A DNA stretch of 64,000 nucleotides from Paroedura picta (taxonomy: Eukaryota; Chordata; Lepidosauria; Squamata; Gekkonidae): contig NC_135381.1 in the NCBI RefSeq assembly GCF_049243985.1, positions 18,711,345 to 18,775,344 on the forward strand, written 5' to 3'. This document shows positions 48,474-59,158 of this stretch, one piece after another; position 1 is the stretch's first letter, and each line of letters begins with the position of its first letter. The notes below the pieces were generated by a model. It saw nothing but the letters and a program-made list of their open reading frames with translations. It was not told the DNA's origin and did no database searches. Both the position numbers and the translations under genes were made by a program.

Positions 48474-49600
48474 CCGGCCTCGACCAAAGCCTGGTGGAAG
48501 AGCTCCATCTTGCAGGCCCTGCAGAATGTCAATAGCTTCCAAACTGCAGGAAGGAGGCAAGCAGAACATCCACACAACGTCTGATCCTCCTCTTTACCGC
48601 CTTTCCCCATCCTTGACATGTGCTTTCTCAAACCTGGTTTGGTTCAGCCTTTCCAGAAAGATCGGTGTCCAAATGTGTTAAGAAGCCCACTGGACAGGAA
48701 GTACAGCTTCCCCCCCCCAACTCCTCTTTTTACTACCTGAAGGAGTCTCAAAGTGGTTTAGAACTGCATATCCTTCATATCACCACAACAGACACTCTCT
48801 GAGGCAGGTGAGGCTGAGAGAGCTCTGAGAGAACTGTGACTGGCCAAAGGTCACCCAGCAGGCCGCATATCGAGGAAGTCTGGGGAATCCAACCCAGTTT
48901 TCCAGATTAGAGGCTGCCACTCCCAACCACTACACCAAGCAGACTCTCTATGAAAGGCCACATCTTAGAAAGACGTACCCTTATCGGCACCATTTCTCTT
49001 GCTGGGGTTCCTGCCGCTGCCATTTCCCCAGCACCAAAGGGGAATCCTGGCCCTGTGGGAGCAGCCTCACTGAGCAAATTAAGGGGTGGCCCTGGGAATA
49101 AATCCACCATATTAGACTAAATCCTTCTCCCACCCATGGGAGAAACACACATGGGGGATGCCACATTTGCTTTGTAGAAGGAACCAAGCAGTGAGCCAGG
49201 GAAGGGCTCAGAGCCATACTTTTCCCACTTCAGAGCAGGCTAGTTGCTGCAGCTGCTCCCTAGTGTAGCAAGCATATACAGAGAGCCCTGATATTCCTGC
49301 TCGGTCAGAACAGCTTTATCAGTGCTGTGGCGAGCCCAAAGTCACCCAGCTGGCTGCATGTGGGGGAGCGCAGAATCAAACCCAGCTTGCCAGAAATTGG
49401 CGCTCCTAACCACAACACCAAGCTGGTTCTCCTGGCTACTCCTCCAAAGATACTCTGGCTTTGCCCCCTTCCAGTCCCAATCCAAGGGCACCCACACTGA
49501 CATGCCACGACTCACTCACCTGCTGGAAACTGAGGGCAAGGAGCAGCAGTACCCCAAGTACCAGGGCTGTCCGAGCATGGAAGGAGAACACACAAGCCAT
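46870..49600 (-). CDS. LEAP2-type secreted peptide precursor, three exons
   Basis: Exons 49520-49600, 47081-47280 and 46870-46906 join in phase to a 105-residue precursor. Exon 1 is a signal peptide (MACVFSF, then a leucine-rich core LVLGVLLLLAL). Exon 2 carries the propeptide, a dibasic site (FLMRR) and the mature start TSHSTPLWRMLGSKPLGAFC. Exon 3 supplies the fourth cysteine and a stop. The cysteines follow C-x5-C-x4-C-x4-C, the exact LEAP2 spacing, and STPLWR...KPLGAFC aligns with human MTPFWR...RPIGASC. Human LEAP2 is 77 residues, antimicrobial in vitro and an antagonist of the ghrelin receptor. Here Phe4 is Leu and the mature end is probably four residues longer. The neighbours are PHKA1 and BMP15, not UQCRQ and AFF4 as for human LEAP2, so it is probably a paralogue. 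I give no symbol for that reason. Confidence 0.85.
48117..48235 (-). repeat. LINE or SINE tail remnant
   Basis: TTATTGAATTTATACCTCGCC then GGCTCGGGGCGGCTTACAA is the reverse of the common reptile tail 'TTGTAAGCCGCC...GGTATAAAT'. It lies in intron 1 of the LEAP2-type gene. Confidence 0.45.
48446..48473. repeat. (CA)n microsatellite
   Basis: About 14 CA units in intron 1 of the LEAP2-type gene. Another shorter (CA)n lies near 45694-45711. Confidence 0.9.
48715..48945 (-). repeat. tRNA-headed SINE with TTTGAGAC tail
   Basis: Read on the minus strand it has a tRNA-like head near 48935 and ends CTTTGAGACTCCTTCAGGTA. It is diverged from the consensus shared with 36610 and 57338. It lies in intron 1 of the LEAP2-type gene. 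Confidence 0.6.
49255..49435 (-). repeat. tRNA-headed SINE, 5' part
   Basis: GCTGTGGCGAGCCCAAAGTC, CAGCTGGCTGCATGTGGGGG and CTCCTAACCACAACACCAAG match the reverse of the SINE at 57338. The tail portion is missing. Confidence 0.65.
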
Positions 49601-49715
49601 GCCTCTTCACTGCCCCGCTGCTGCTGAAATCACTGGACTCAAAGTCTGTGTCCCACCTCCTCCCTAAGACAAACCAGCAGTCAAGTCTTTCAGAGCAGGC
49701 AGTCCTCTGCCCTGG

Positions 49716-49724
49716 CCTTTTATC
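49716..49724 (-). promoter_or_regulatory. TATA-like box of the LEAP2-type gene
   Basis: GATAAAAGG on the minus strand lies about 116 bp upstream of the ATG at 49600. It would place the transcription start near 49690 with a 5' UTR of about 90 nt. A TATA-driven promoter suits a tissue-restricted peptide gene. It is predicted only. Confidence 0.45.
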
Positions 49725-51065
49725 CACCCTCTGGCTGTCTCCACCTCCACTCACCGCCCTTCTCCTCCCCTGGTTAAAGCCACAAGGTTTCACAGGAAGA
49801 GGCCCTAAGATGAAACTGTTTTAGGGACCTTTCTGCAAATTGCTTTTTTCCTCAGTGGACACAGCCTCCGCTATCATGTTCTGCTGAGTCTGCAGCAAGG
49901 CAAGACGCCCAGGTTTGTAGGCGGGGTCTGCATGACATTTTTGCAAGTAGCTATGTTTGTGGTGTGCACAGGTAAGTTCCTCTTTGGCAAAAGCCATCCT
50001 GGTAGCATATGTAGCATTCAAGAGTTTGAGGCTTACAGAGTTAAAAAGGAACTTCCTTGGTGGTTATCTAGGCCAGCCAATGGTAATAGCAGTCATGGGA
50101 GCTGGTGTAGCATGATGGGTAAGAGCTGAGATCTGAAGAGTCATGGGTTCTAATCTCACCTCTACCACCAATTTGCACTGTAGTCTTAATTTGCAAGTCA
50201 CTCTTAGTCTGTGCTTCTCACCTGCAAGATGTAGATTATAACAGGACTGCCGATCTGGAATTTAGTCATAGAGAGCTATGCTGAAATAAATACATTTGCC
50301 TAATGAGTGAACACTTAAATGCACCTGACGAGGTAAGCGCTGACTCACGGAATAAATGCTTAGAAGTCTCACTGTATATTATATAGGCATGTCAGTTTCC
50401 AGGTGGAACCTGAGAATGATGTGGAATTACAGGTCATCTCCGGACTACATAGACCAGTCCTCCTTTGGAGCGTGGACTCTGTTAGATCCATGGTGGATCT
50501 TGTAGGTAAAGAACCACAGACATGGGGAGCGATCAAAGACTCTGGGAACAGAAAGTGCCTGTCCCAGAATGATCCTCTTAAAGCCAATCCCATATCAGAC
50601 AACATTTCCAGCCTGGCCACCACTAGGGCTGCAACCTCTTCCCCAGCCAGAGTGAATTAGGGCTGCCAACTTCCCGGTGAGGACTAGAGATCTCCTAGAA
50701 TTATAACTGATCTATAGGCTGATTTATAACTGATCTATATACCATCTCTCAATTCCACCTCTCTCTCTCCAGGAATTTTACAATGTAGAGTTGTTGTTGT
50801 TGTTGTTAGTTGCGAAGAATGACCCTCAGAACACCTCTAATGGATCCTCTCTCATTTCTCCAGCAGCCTGTTTGGACCAGAAATGTTCGTATGGTGAGAG
50901 GACATTAATGAACAAGATCCAGAGCTGAGCACTTCCCTCCCCCATTTCTGCATTCTGCTCATGGGGGTTCCCTGGGGATGAACTGAACAAAAAGCAGATT
51001 GCTGGGGGAAGAAAAGAAAGAAGGAACCTCCTTCTCCACCTCCTTCAATTGGATCCAACCAACTG

Positions 51066-51228
51066 TGAAGAACAGTTGGTTCTTGTATGTCACTTTTCTC
51101 TACCAGAAGGCTGTGGCGAGCCCAAGATCACTTCGCTGGCTGCATATGGGGGAGTGGAGAACCAGCCTGGCTCACCAGATTAGAAAATCTGTGCTCCTAA
51201 CCACTATACCCAGCTGGCTCTAGATGAA
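51066..51228 (-). repeat. tRNA-headed SINE with internal deletion
   Basis: The tail GTTGGTTCTTGTATGTCAC jumps directly to the head region GGCTGTGGCGAGCCCAAGATC and ends CTCCTAACCACTATACCCAG. The middle section present at 57338-57590 is missing. Confidence 0.65.
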
Positions 51229-52489
51229 TATTAAGACTGAACAGAACCATAAGCAAGCACCAGGTAGGATCACCTGGACCACCAGCAACAGGTGTGCATG
51301 CCTATGCATCCTGTGCTGTTATAATATTCTAAGCACACCAAGCTGGATTGAAAGTTAGATACTCTGCAGGAAACTATTTATCTATTATATTTATATACCG
51401 CCCTCTCCTTTCAGCTCAGGGCTGTACTGGCTTAATTGTGCTGTGCAAGTGCGCCAAGCAGGAGGTCTGCTCGGGTCAGGGCTAAGGCCTGTTGACACTC
51501 CAGCCTGGCCTGGGAAACTTTGCCCAGGGCACTGACCATGCTGGGCTGGTTCTAGGAAGAGAGGCTTGCAGCCAGCCAAGCCACATACCTGTGAGCACTT
51601 TGCTGACATGCTGCAATCAGTCCTCCTGCTTCCAGTCCCAGAAAGATACCCCATCCTCCTTATAGCGCTTGGGGCACAGCCCAAACGTGTGCTTTTTAAG
51701 CTTTAGACAGAAGATGGTTTAGAGCTTGAAGAGCCATTTGCAATGTAAATGATCACACTGGCCCATGTATTTTATAATCTCAATTACAAGCCTAACTGCT
51801 CGCAACCTTGTGTCCTTACCTTTATGGCACCTTCACAATCCCAGCCTAGGTGTTTCACTAAACATACATGCCTGGTTTCTGCATATGCATGCACATGCAC
51901 ACACTCCTGTGCAATAGTCCATGTACACTCCTACCTCTTCTTTTGGTCCTTGGACATATCCCACGATCCCATCCCCAGCCTGTAGATAGCAGCCATGCAA
52001 TCTGCCCCCAGTCCCCCCCCCCCCGACATTTCAGTCAGCTGTGATATATCAGTAGGCATTGACTTCCTTCATAAAGACTGCAGGGCTGAACCCTGGGTTT
52101 CCTACCATCTTCCCCTCCATTCCCTGCTAGGGTTCCTTTCTTGAGATCAGGGTTGAGGAATAAGAATACAGTACAATCCTCTTTAGCAAAAGAAACCACA
52201 TTTATTTACACAATCTCATTTTAAATATACCAGGGAGTAAAGAGAAAGGAAACCCCAGCTTATTGGCAGTCGATTCAGATCAAGGCAGGCTACAATGTGC
52301 TTCAGAAGGCTGAGGGACGTTAAAGGGCTTAAGACCAAACATGTCCCAGGCAGCCTACAAGGGAAAAAATCCAATCTCCAAGCCAAGCTTCTAAGTGGTT
52401 CAGGGGCTGTGATAGAGAAAACCCCAGACCTCCCCCCCCCCTGAGCATTGTGCCAGTGGATGTACAGATGTCAGCAAGGTGCTTTAAAA

Positions 52490-52611
52490 CATAGGTAGTC
52501 AACCTGTGGTCCTCCAGATGTTCATGGACTACAATTCCAGTGTTTGTTGGCAGGGGCTCGTGGGAATTGTAGTTCATGGACATCTGGAGGACCACAGGTT
52601 GACTACCCCTG
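52490..52611. mobile_element. Palindromic hAT-like MITE, copy 10
   Basis: Palindrome of the AACCTGTGGTCCTCC sub-variant, with identical flanking 8-mers CTTTAAAA at 52482-52489 and 52612-52619. It is intergenic. Confidence 0.86.
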
Positions 52612-53657
52612 CTTTAAAATACAGGGGAGGGGGGGTGACAATCATTTCCAGACAGGGGCTGCTGTTTGCAGCTGAAGTGGCTATGCTGCTTGAGTGGAGC
52701 TAGCCGGGGATGAAGAGACGTCTTGCCAGCCCACAGGCCACGTGGCAGCCACCCGCCAGGCCACATCCAATTTCAGCTTAAAATGTTGAGACATCCCATT
52801 CCTTATTCCCTGGGACGAGACTTAAAACACTCCAGTACCAGAGATAAAGGATTTGTTCAACAACACTTCCCTCTTTTTGTAAAGCCTTCAGTGTTCCCCT
52901 GGCTACATTGCCCAGCATTGCAGAGGACATCCGTGTGGCTTTCTTCATGTACTGAGAGAATAGAGGCGGTGACTGGTGGCAAATGCAAGAGGGAAGAAAG
53001 AAAGGAGGCAAGGAAAACCATGCAGCAGTGATACAGCAGTGATAAGAATTAGCCTAAAGACACACAGCGGCCCACACTGGCTTCATAGAAGATAGTGGGG
53101 CAGCCTGTGGGAATCTCCCAAGGACAGTTCATTCCTCACCTATCCCAACCCACTCCAGTGCTTGTAAAAGTGGTGGGTTTTTCTCCCTTCAGAACAGACC
53201 AGCTGCTTCCTGTGAATGCCCTGGGGCAAAGGAGGTAGCAAGAACCCCAACATGTAGACCCACAAGCAAGCAGTGATTTACTGCCCCCAGTCCCAAAGGA
53301 GAGAAATTCACAGCTTTCCAAGAAGAAGATACAATTAATTCAGCGCGCTCAAAGAGAAGTTTGCTTTTAGGCTGTTTAAGGGCAGCAAATCAATCTCCCA
53401 AGGCAAGGCAGAGAGCCACAGATTCTCAGCATCCAGCCATCTCCATAGCAAAGCTGGCCATGATTCCTTCAGGCAGGGCTAGGGAACCGACACAGTCCCC
53501 AATCAGGCTCTTTCTTTTAAAAGAAAAAAAAAATGACAACACTTTGCCAGCATGTGAATAAAAATCCATTTGTAAAACAGCCCAGAGAAATTGCATGCTC
53601 ATTGTATCGCTGGGAAGGGAGAGTGTGGGGACCCAGATGAAAAAAGAAGTAACCACA

Positions 53658-53663
53658 TTTATT
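53658..53663 (-). terminator. BMP15: Candidate poly(A) signal of BMP15
   Basis: AATAAA on the minus strand, about 205 bp past the BMP15 stop codon. Confidence 0.5.
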
Positions 53664-53867
53664 AAAACCTGGAACCCTCTCCTGATGCAGCTGTCAGAAA
53701 ATGCAAGCGATAATGCATAGATATTTAAAGACATGCATTGCAGCCCAATTACAAATCATGCAAAGTCATCCTTTCACAAAGATTGTAGGGAAAGAGCCTT
53801 GAGGTTCCAGGGATGCTGCAGAATGGGGACCAGCATCACCCATGGAATCTGCTTCCCCCAAAGAGAT

Positions 53868-56016
53868 CTACCGACAAGTGCAGGATTTTGCAATCATGTC
53901 CTCATACACTTTGTAAAGGATGGTTCCGTTCTGTTCCATCATGAGGATGCTGATTGGGCTGTACTCATAAGGGACGCAGGAGGGAGGCGGGACACTTTTG
54001 TCCACCAGCTCATTGATGAAGTTCTGAATGATAGCATGGTTTGGGGAGTGATAGCTAAAGCGCAGGATGCGGGGACAGTTGCCCTTGCAGTAATGGGGCT
54101 GGTATGAATGTGGAGCGATGATCCAGTGGTCCCAGCCCAGCTGCTGGAAGCTGACACGGAAGGAATGCAGGGAACATTCTCTCTTCTTGATGCTGTTGGT
54201 GTGGAGGTAGCTGGGGAGGTCTAGGGCAAGACTGCCCGCCTGGCGAACCTGGCGTGTTTGAGCAGGTCTGAGAGGCGCCTCTTCAAAGGGCACCTCACCT
54301 GAGCCCAAGCTCCCCAACCTGGCCCAAAGTCCACCCATAGTGTCGTTGAGGTAAAGCAACAAGAAGGGTTCATTCAGGGACACTGCATCCTCCCAGCCAG
54401 GATCAGGGGTGGAGCCCCAAGGCTGCCCCACGTAGGCACATGCATGTCTCACATGGAGGACCTGGCTCTTCTGGGCGGCCCAGACCCACGGCTGAAGGTA
54501 TGAGGAAAGGTCCATCTCCACCCAGCTGTCTTTAGCTGAAAAGGTAGTAGCATTTCTCTTGCCAACCCGTGGCGAAGTGAAGCTAAGGGTGGTCCGAAGC
54601 ATGGCTTCTTTGCTGGTCAGCAGCTCAGCTGTGCACAAGAACTGGCCTTGAGCCAAGGACAAAGTCTGAGAATACACCAGAGTGGCCCTCACCAGGTGCT
54701 CTAATTGTGGCTGGATTTCCAGGCGGTAGTCCAGATTCCAGACCAACCAGGGACCTGCAAGAATAAACGAGCGGTCAAAATCGCATGCATATTTGTCAGC
54801 CAGAAAGAGAAAAACAAACAAGCACAGGCCAGAGTCTTTCTCCCTAGATATGGCAATGGAATTAGCCAATAGCTGGGACACAGCAGATGTGTCCTGGGAG
54901 CCTGGGATGTTTGAATCCACAGTGGCCACTAGCCTAGGGAGGAAGGACTCATAGATATTTAGCATGTTCTAATTGCTAGACCTCAGAACAAATCACTAAA
55001 ACCATATTTAAAGCACGACCATGTAAGCATGAGTTTATCCCCACTCCTAAAAGCTGATGTGTTCATATGGTTTTATGAATGCTCCAAGTTACAATTTAGC
55101 ACCTGTCTTCAAAAAAGAAAATCTTTTAATAAATTCAGATCAGAGTAAGCACCCTGACACTGTTCACCGAGAATACATCAGAACTGGGATCTAGGCCTCA
55201 GCTTCTGGTCTTACAGGTCAAGCAGATGTATGCTCACTCAGAAAAACAGTGTCACCATTAAGTTCTGGAAGTTCTTCTCTCAGCTAAATGCAAAGGACTA
55301 CATTCGTAGAAGACACCAGTCCCCTCTTGTTCTTTCCAAGAGAGCTTTTGCCAGCCCTCTTAAGGGGGAAAGATGTCTAAAGAGCAGATTGCATCTACCA
55401 GCAGATTGCATCTACCGGCTACACTGTGGAGAAAAGCATGATATGAGCATCTAAATTAATGACATACTCTTTCTTATCTGCTCTTAAAACGCCAGTTCCA
55501 CATTGCTTGCTGGTTGACTTCACAGACTCGGCCAAACCCCTGAGCTCCCAAAGCAGCAGAACAAATTTTTACAATTCAGCTACAGAACTAGGAACCCCTC
55601 CTCCAGGGAACAAGCCCCCTCCCTCACAGCTCTCTCATCCACACAGTATTCAACTCACGCAACTCACCTGCCCCAAGCTGGCGGGCCTTTGCAAAGGGCT
55701 TGACCAGGCGCACAGTGTTGGTGGCCAGCTTCCGGTTCCTACGTGGACGACCGTGCCTGTCGGCAACACTCCGGTACAAGTTCAGCATGTAGCGCAGGGG
55801 CTGCCCTCTGGCTAGACGCCTGCTTCGGCCCTGCGGCCTGGTGTTCGGCGGGGCCTTGTCCAGGAGTACCTGAATGAGGGGTAGGGAAGGGGCTCCATAG
55901 GAAGCCCCCACAGAAGCTGACTCCACCTGACCTACTCCCCAGCCAAAGTCTAGAGGAAACAGCACTGCCAAGAGGATCAAAGCTCCCCAAAGACACAGGG
56001 TGCCCAGGCTGGCCAT
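53868..56016 (-). CDS. BMP15: Bone morphogenetic protein 15 (oocyte TGF-beta ligand), two exons
   Basis: Oocyte-secreted TGF-beta family ligand acting on granulosa cells, known to pair with GDF9. Exons 55668-56016 and 54754-53868 join in phase 1 to 411 residues (human 392). The precursor starts MASLGTLCLWGALILLA, a signal peptide. The prodomain keeps LRYMLNLYRSVADRHGRPR and VRLVKPFAKA. A furin-type RQVR lies before the mature domain, which begins near ECSLHSF. QLGWDHWIIAPHSYQPHYCKG and SPNHAIIQNFINELVDKSVP are BMP15-like rather than GDF9-like. As in both proteins, the cysteine for the intermolecular disulphide is replaced (PSCVPYEYSP has one Cys), so dimers should be non-covalent. It ends SCTCR. 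N-glycosylation motifs include NGT in the mature domain. It lies about 4.3 kb upstream of the LEAP2-type gene's start. Confidence 0.95.
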
Positions 56017-57337
56017 GATAACCCTCTGATAAGGGGCCTAGGCTCACACAGCAGGAACTCTGGGGCCCTACAGAACCAAACCAATAACCCTGTCCTCTCT
56101 CAGGGAAGCCAGAGCCCCAATTCTGTCCTGGGTCATCCCTGGGACACAGCAGGGGAGTAGAGAACTCAATTTACATCCGCCACAATCTTCTCAAGAGGCA
56201 ACGCAAGCGGCAGCCTCTTCCAGCACTGCTGACAAAACAAACTCACATCAGGCTTAGCAAAGACTTATTCCTTAAGAGCTAATTGTATCAGAGACCCTGA
56301 GTACCTTGACCTGCAGGGGTGAAGAAATGATTGAGCTACCCACTCCATTTTAAAGGCACACTTTCAATTGGCATTTAAAGAGGCAGGGGGGTAGAGCAGG
56401 CATGCAGAGGGGATGCCGAAGCACCTCTGCCCAGCCAGATCCCAACATACAGTTTCCAGAAGTGTCTCCCTGGCGGTCTGTGGCTCCCAAAGCAATGAAG
56501 AAGCCGGTGGCCTCTGAAAGATGAATGGATGTTTTGTGGCAGCAGCAGCAGCAGCAAGGTGAGCTACACGTTATATTTGGTTCCCGAACCATGGCACAAG
56601 CCTTGTTCCACGTCCCAGTGCGGAGAGTAGCAGTACTTTTTGGACCTGGAGGGGTGGGTGTCTTTAACCGTTCCTCCACACCATTTTCCCTTGGCAAAAT
56701 TCCGCATCCCCCAAATATACCACCCTATCTCCCCGTCGTGCAGGTCTCCCCCAGCTACTGCACTGGAAAGGGCGAGGGAGTGTTTCAAACAGCCATGGAA
56801 AAGCAGGGAGCTGTAGTTGTGCCACGCTGAAAAATTGACAGCTTCATGCTGCCCTCTAGTGCATGGCGTGGCAGCAGTGTGAAGGCTGCCAGATTCCAGT
56901 CCCTGTGGTGGTGCAGAGTCGTCCCCCACTCTTGTTCCAGTTTAAAAGGCACAACTGCCACCCAGTTTTCTTTCCTGCCCTGGCCGGCTCCTCTCATCCT
57001 CAGATATCATAAAAGAGCCAGCTGTTTGCATCTGGTGACTTTCAAGTATTCCTGCGTTGTCATTCTCTTTTGCTTTAATTTCCCCCCTGCTCTCTTTCAA
57101 GGTTTCTGCACAATTTGACAGGGCTGTAAACGGGAATGCTCCCTTTAATGCAAGCTTCCTTATTAGATAAGTGAATCCTGAGACATTGCTAAAGGTAGTC
57201 AGGGGAGATTACATTTATAGCCCAATTATCTTCTTGCTGTTCAACCTTTTCCCCCTTAAAGGGCTCCAATGTGACAGGAAACTGCGAGGGTCCCAACTGG
57301 AGTTTCTGAACCACTATGGGCAGACTGACCAAGAAGA

Positions 57338-57590
57338 AGAAGTAGAAGAAGAGTTGGTTCTTATATGCCGCTTTTCCCTACCCGAAGGAGGCTCAAAGCG
57401 GCTTACAGTCACCTTCCCATTCCTCTCCCCACAACAGACACCCTGTGGGGTGGGTGAGGCTGAGAGAGCCCTGATATTCCTGCTTGGTCAGAGCAGTTTT
57501 CTCAGTGCCGTGGCGAGCCCAAGGTCACCCAGCTGGCTGCATGTGGGGGAGCGCAGAATCGAACCCGGCATGCCAGATTAGAAGTCAGAT
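57338..57590 (-). repeat. tRNA-headed SINE with TTTGAGAC tail, well preserved
   Basis: The most complete copy of this family here. Read on the plus strand: GTTGGTTCTTATATGCCGC, GGCTCAAAGCGGCTTACAG, CACAACAGACACCCTGTGG, GTGGCGAGCCCAAGGTCACC and GCAGAATCGAACCCGGC. The last is the complement of the tRNA box B region. Confidence 0.75.
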
Positions 57591-58224
57591 TAGGATGGCA
57601 GAATAAATGGGGTAGGGAGGAGGAAGAAGGTACAAATCTGGCCATCTGGAAATCTTCTTTAGCACAGACCAAAAGCCTCCTGATTTAGGCTGTCTGGGTT
57701 TCTAATCTTTCAAATCTTCTAGCTCAGGAGCTCCCAGCCTTATTGAGCACTTCTGGGGTTTTGAGAATACATTATTGGCAATGCCACAAAATGGCTAGGA
57801 TTGGCTTTTTCTTTATGGAAAAAGGAAGCCGGCACCAGGAAACACATTGGTGGGTGCCGCACTGGGGATCACCACTGTAGCTGAAGCCCAGATGTCAATC
57901 TTGTATGCTACAATCAGCAGCCACCATCATTTTAAAGAGGAGGCAACTCTGTTCTGGTCTAGTCCTTTTTGGCTAAACTGACTCTGCACTGCTGACAGCG
58001 CAAGGGTAATGCAGCTTTCAGTGCTGGCTCCGCGAATGGCTGGCAGCTGAGGCACACGACCTGGTTCGTTCCATTGTGACCAGCCTGTTTCCCTTGCATC
58101 TGTTCTCCTGGAACCCAGGGAATTGCCGACTGCTACTGTGTGATGGTAGGTGAATCTTCTCCAGGCCAGGGTGGATTCTGGAGATTTTTGGTGGAGGGGT
58201 CACTTGGGCATGGAATTGGGGTCA

Positions 58225-58308
58225 TGGTGGGTGGGCAGGTAGTTGTGAGTACCTGAATTGTACAGGGGGTTGGACTAGATGTCCCTGGAGGCCCCTTTGA
58301 AATCTATG
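58225..58308 (+). repeat. CR1 LINE 3' tail, interrupted
   Basis: GGGGGTTGGACTAGATGTCC and CTGGAGGCCCCTTTGAAATCTATG form the CR1 end. The terminal repeat resumes at 59159 (TATGATTATATTATTCTA) after an inserted transposon. Confidence 0.75.
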
Positions 58309-59158
58309 GGCATTTCTGCACCTGTTAAATGTAGCGAAATGCTTACCTAATGTAGTCGTTATATTCCGGCCCCTCCATATGAAGTCGCCAACATCTAGCG
58401 TCTGAGCAGTAACCGGCTCGCTACATCCTCCATTTTAAAGTGTGAGTTGGGGAATTGCATAAAGTGGATTCAGCAACCTATTTAGCCGAGCTACCAGAGA
58501 GCAACCAGCAGGCAACCAGCAGAGGGAAGGTAAGGAGGCTCAAACGTGCTAAAGGCTCCTGCCTCATCCCGCCCTTGCACCCGCCTCCCTCTCCCTTGTT
58601 CCCGGGGACAGGAATTTCTTTTTAAAAATGGCTAACTTACTGGAGCAACTAATAGGGTGCGGAATAGGCAGACAAGCATGTAGGCGATGCCAGAAATAAA
58701 AGAATATTCCATTCAACAAAGCGTGCTTCTCAGAAGTTTTCTCTCCCCACTCCCCCAAATCAGGAATGAGATTAATTTTTAAAAGTATCAAAGGACTTGT
58801 GATCCCATAAGGGGTGGCGTTCAAAAAGCACTGTGCATCTATGATTCTATGCATAGGCATTTCAACAGAGAAGTATGAAGTTAAAAAAAATAGTGGACAT
58901 CATGGAACCTTTAAAAGATTGAGAAAGGGGATTGGTTGCCTGGATTGATTGACAGGCGGAAGCAAGTTGCATATAAGGTGCATTGCTCTCTTCCGCCATT
59001 TCCAGCAGCAGATGTGGAGGGTGAGACGCGTGAAAAGAAGGCAGACAAAGACAAGATAGCAAAAAGGTGAGGGGGGGGGGGCTGGGAGGTGCAATATGAT
59101 TTAGTGCTACACCATTCAGCTAGCGTAACAATATTTTTACTGATGTGCAGAAATTGCC
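58309..59158. mobile_element. TIR transposon of about 850 bp, copy 1, inside CR1
   Basis: The left end GGCATTTCTGCAC pairs with the right end GTGCAGAAATTGCC, with one extra base. TATG flanks both sides (58305-58308 and 59159-59162), and the CR1 tail continues across, so the insertion is clean with a probable 4-bp target duplication. There is no transposase frame. The right part carries ATTGG, a TATAAGG box, and AAAAAGGTGAGG resembling a splice donor. The superfamily is unknown to me. Confidence 0.75.

Larger units (their letters stand above)
49601..53867. other. Intergenic region between the LEAP2-type gene and BMP15
   Basis: No gene was recognised. It holds the LEAP2-type promoter, a SINE (51066-51228), the tail-like ATATACCGCCCTCTCC fragment near 51400, and MITE copy 10 at 52490-52611. 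The last few hundred bases are the probable 3' UTR of BMP15. The remainder is unclassified. Confidence 0.6.

Noticed and set aside
46870-49600. The canonical LEAP2 locus
   Set aside because: The neighbours are PHKA1 and BMP15, and no UQCRQ, AFF4 or GDF9 is present. It cannot be fully excluded without the rest of the genome.
53868-56016. Identity as GDF9 rather than BMP15
   Set aside because: CSLHSF...QLGWDHWIIAP and SPNHAIIQN match BMP15; GDF9 has LKWDNWIVAP and a different stretch after it.
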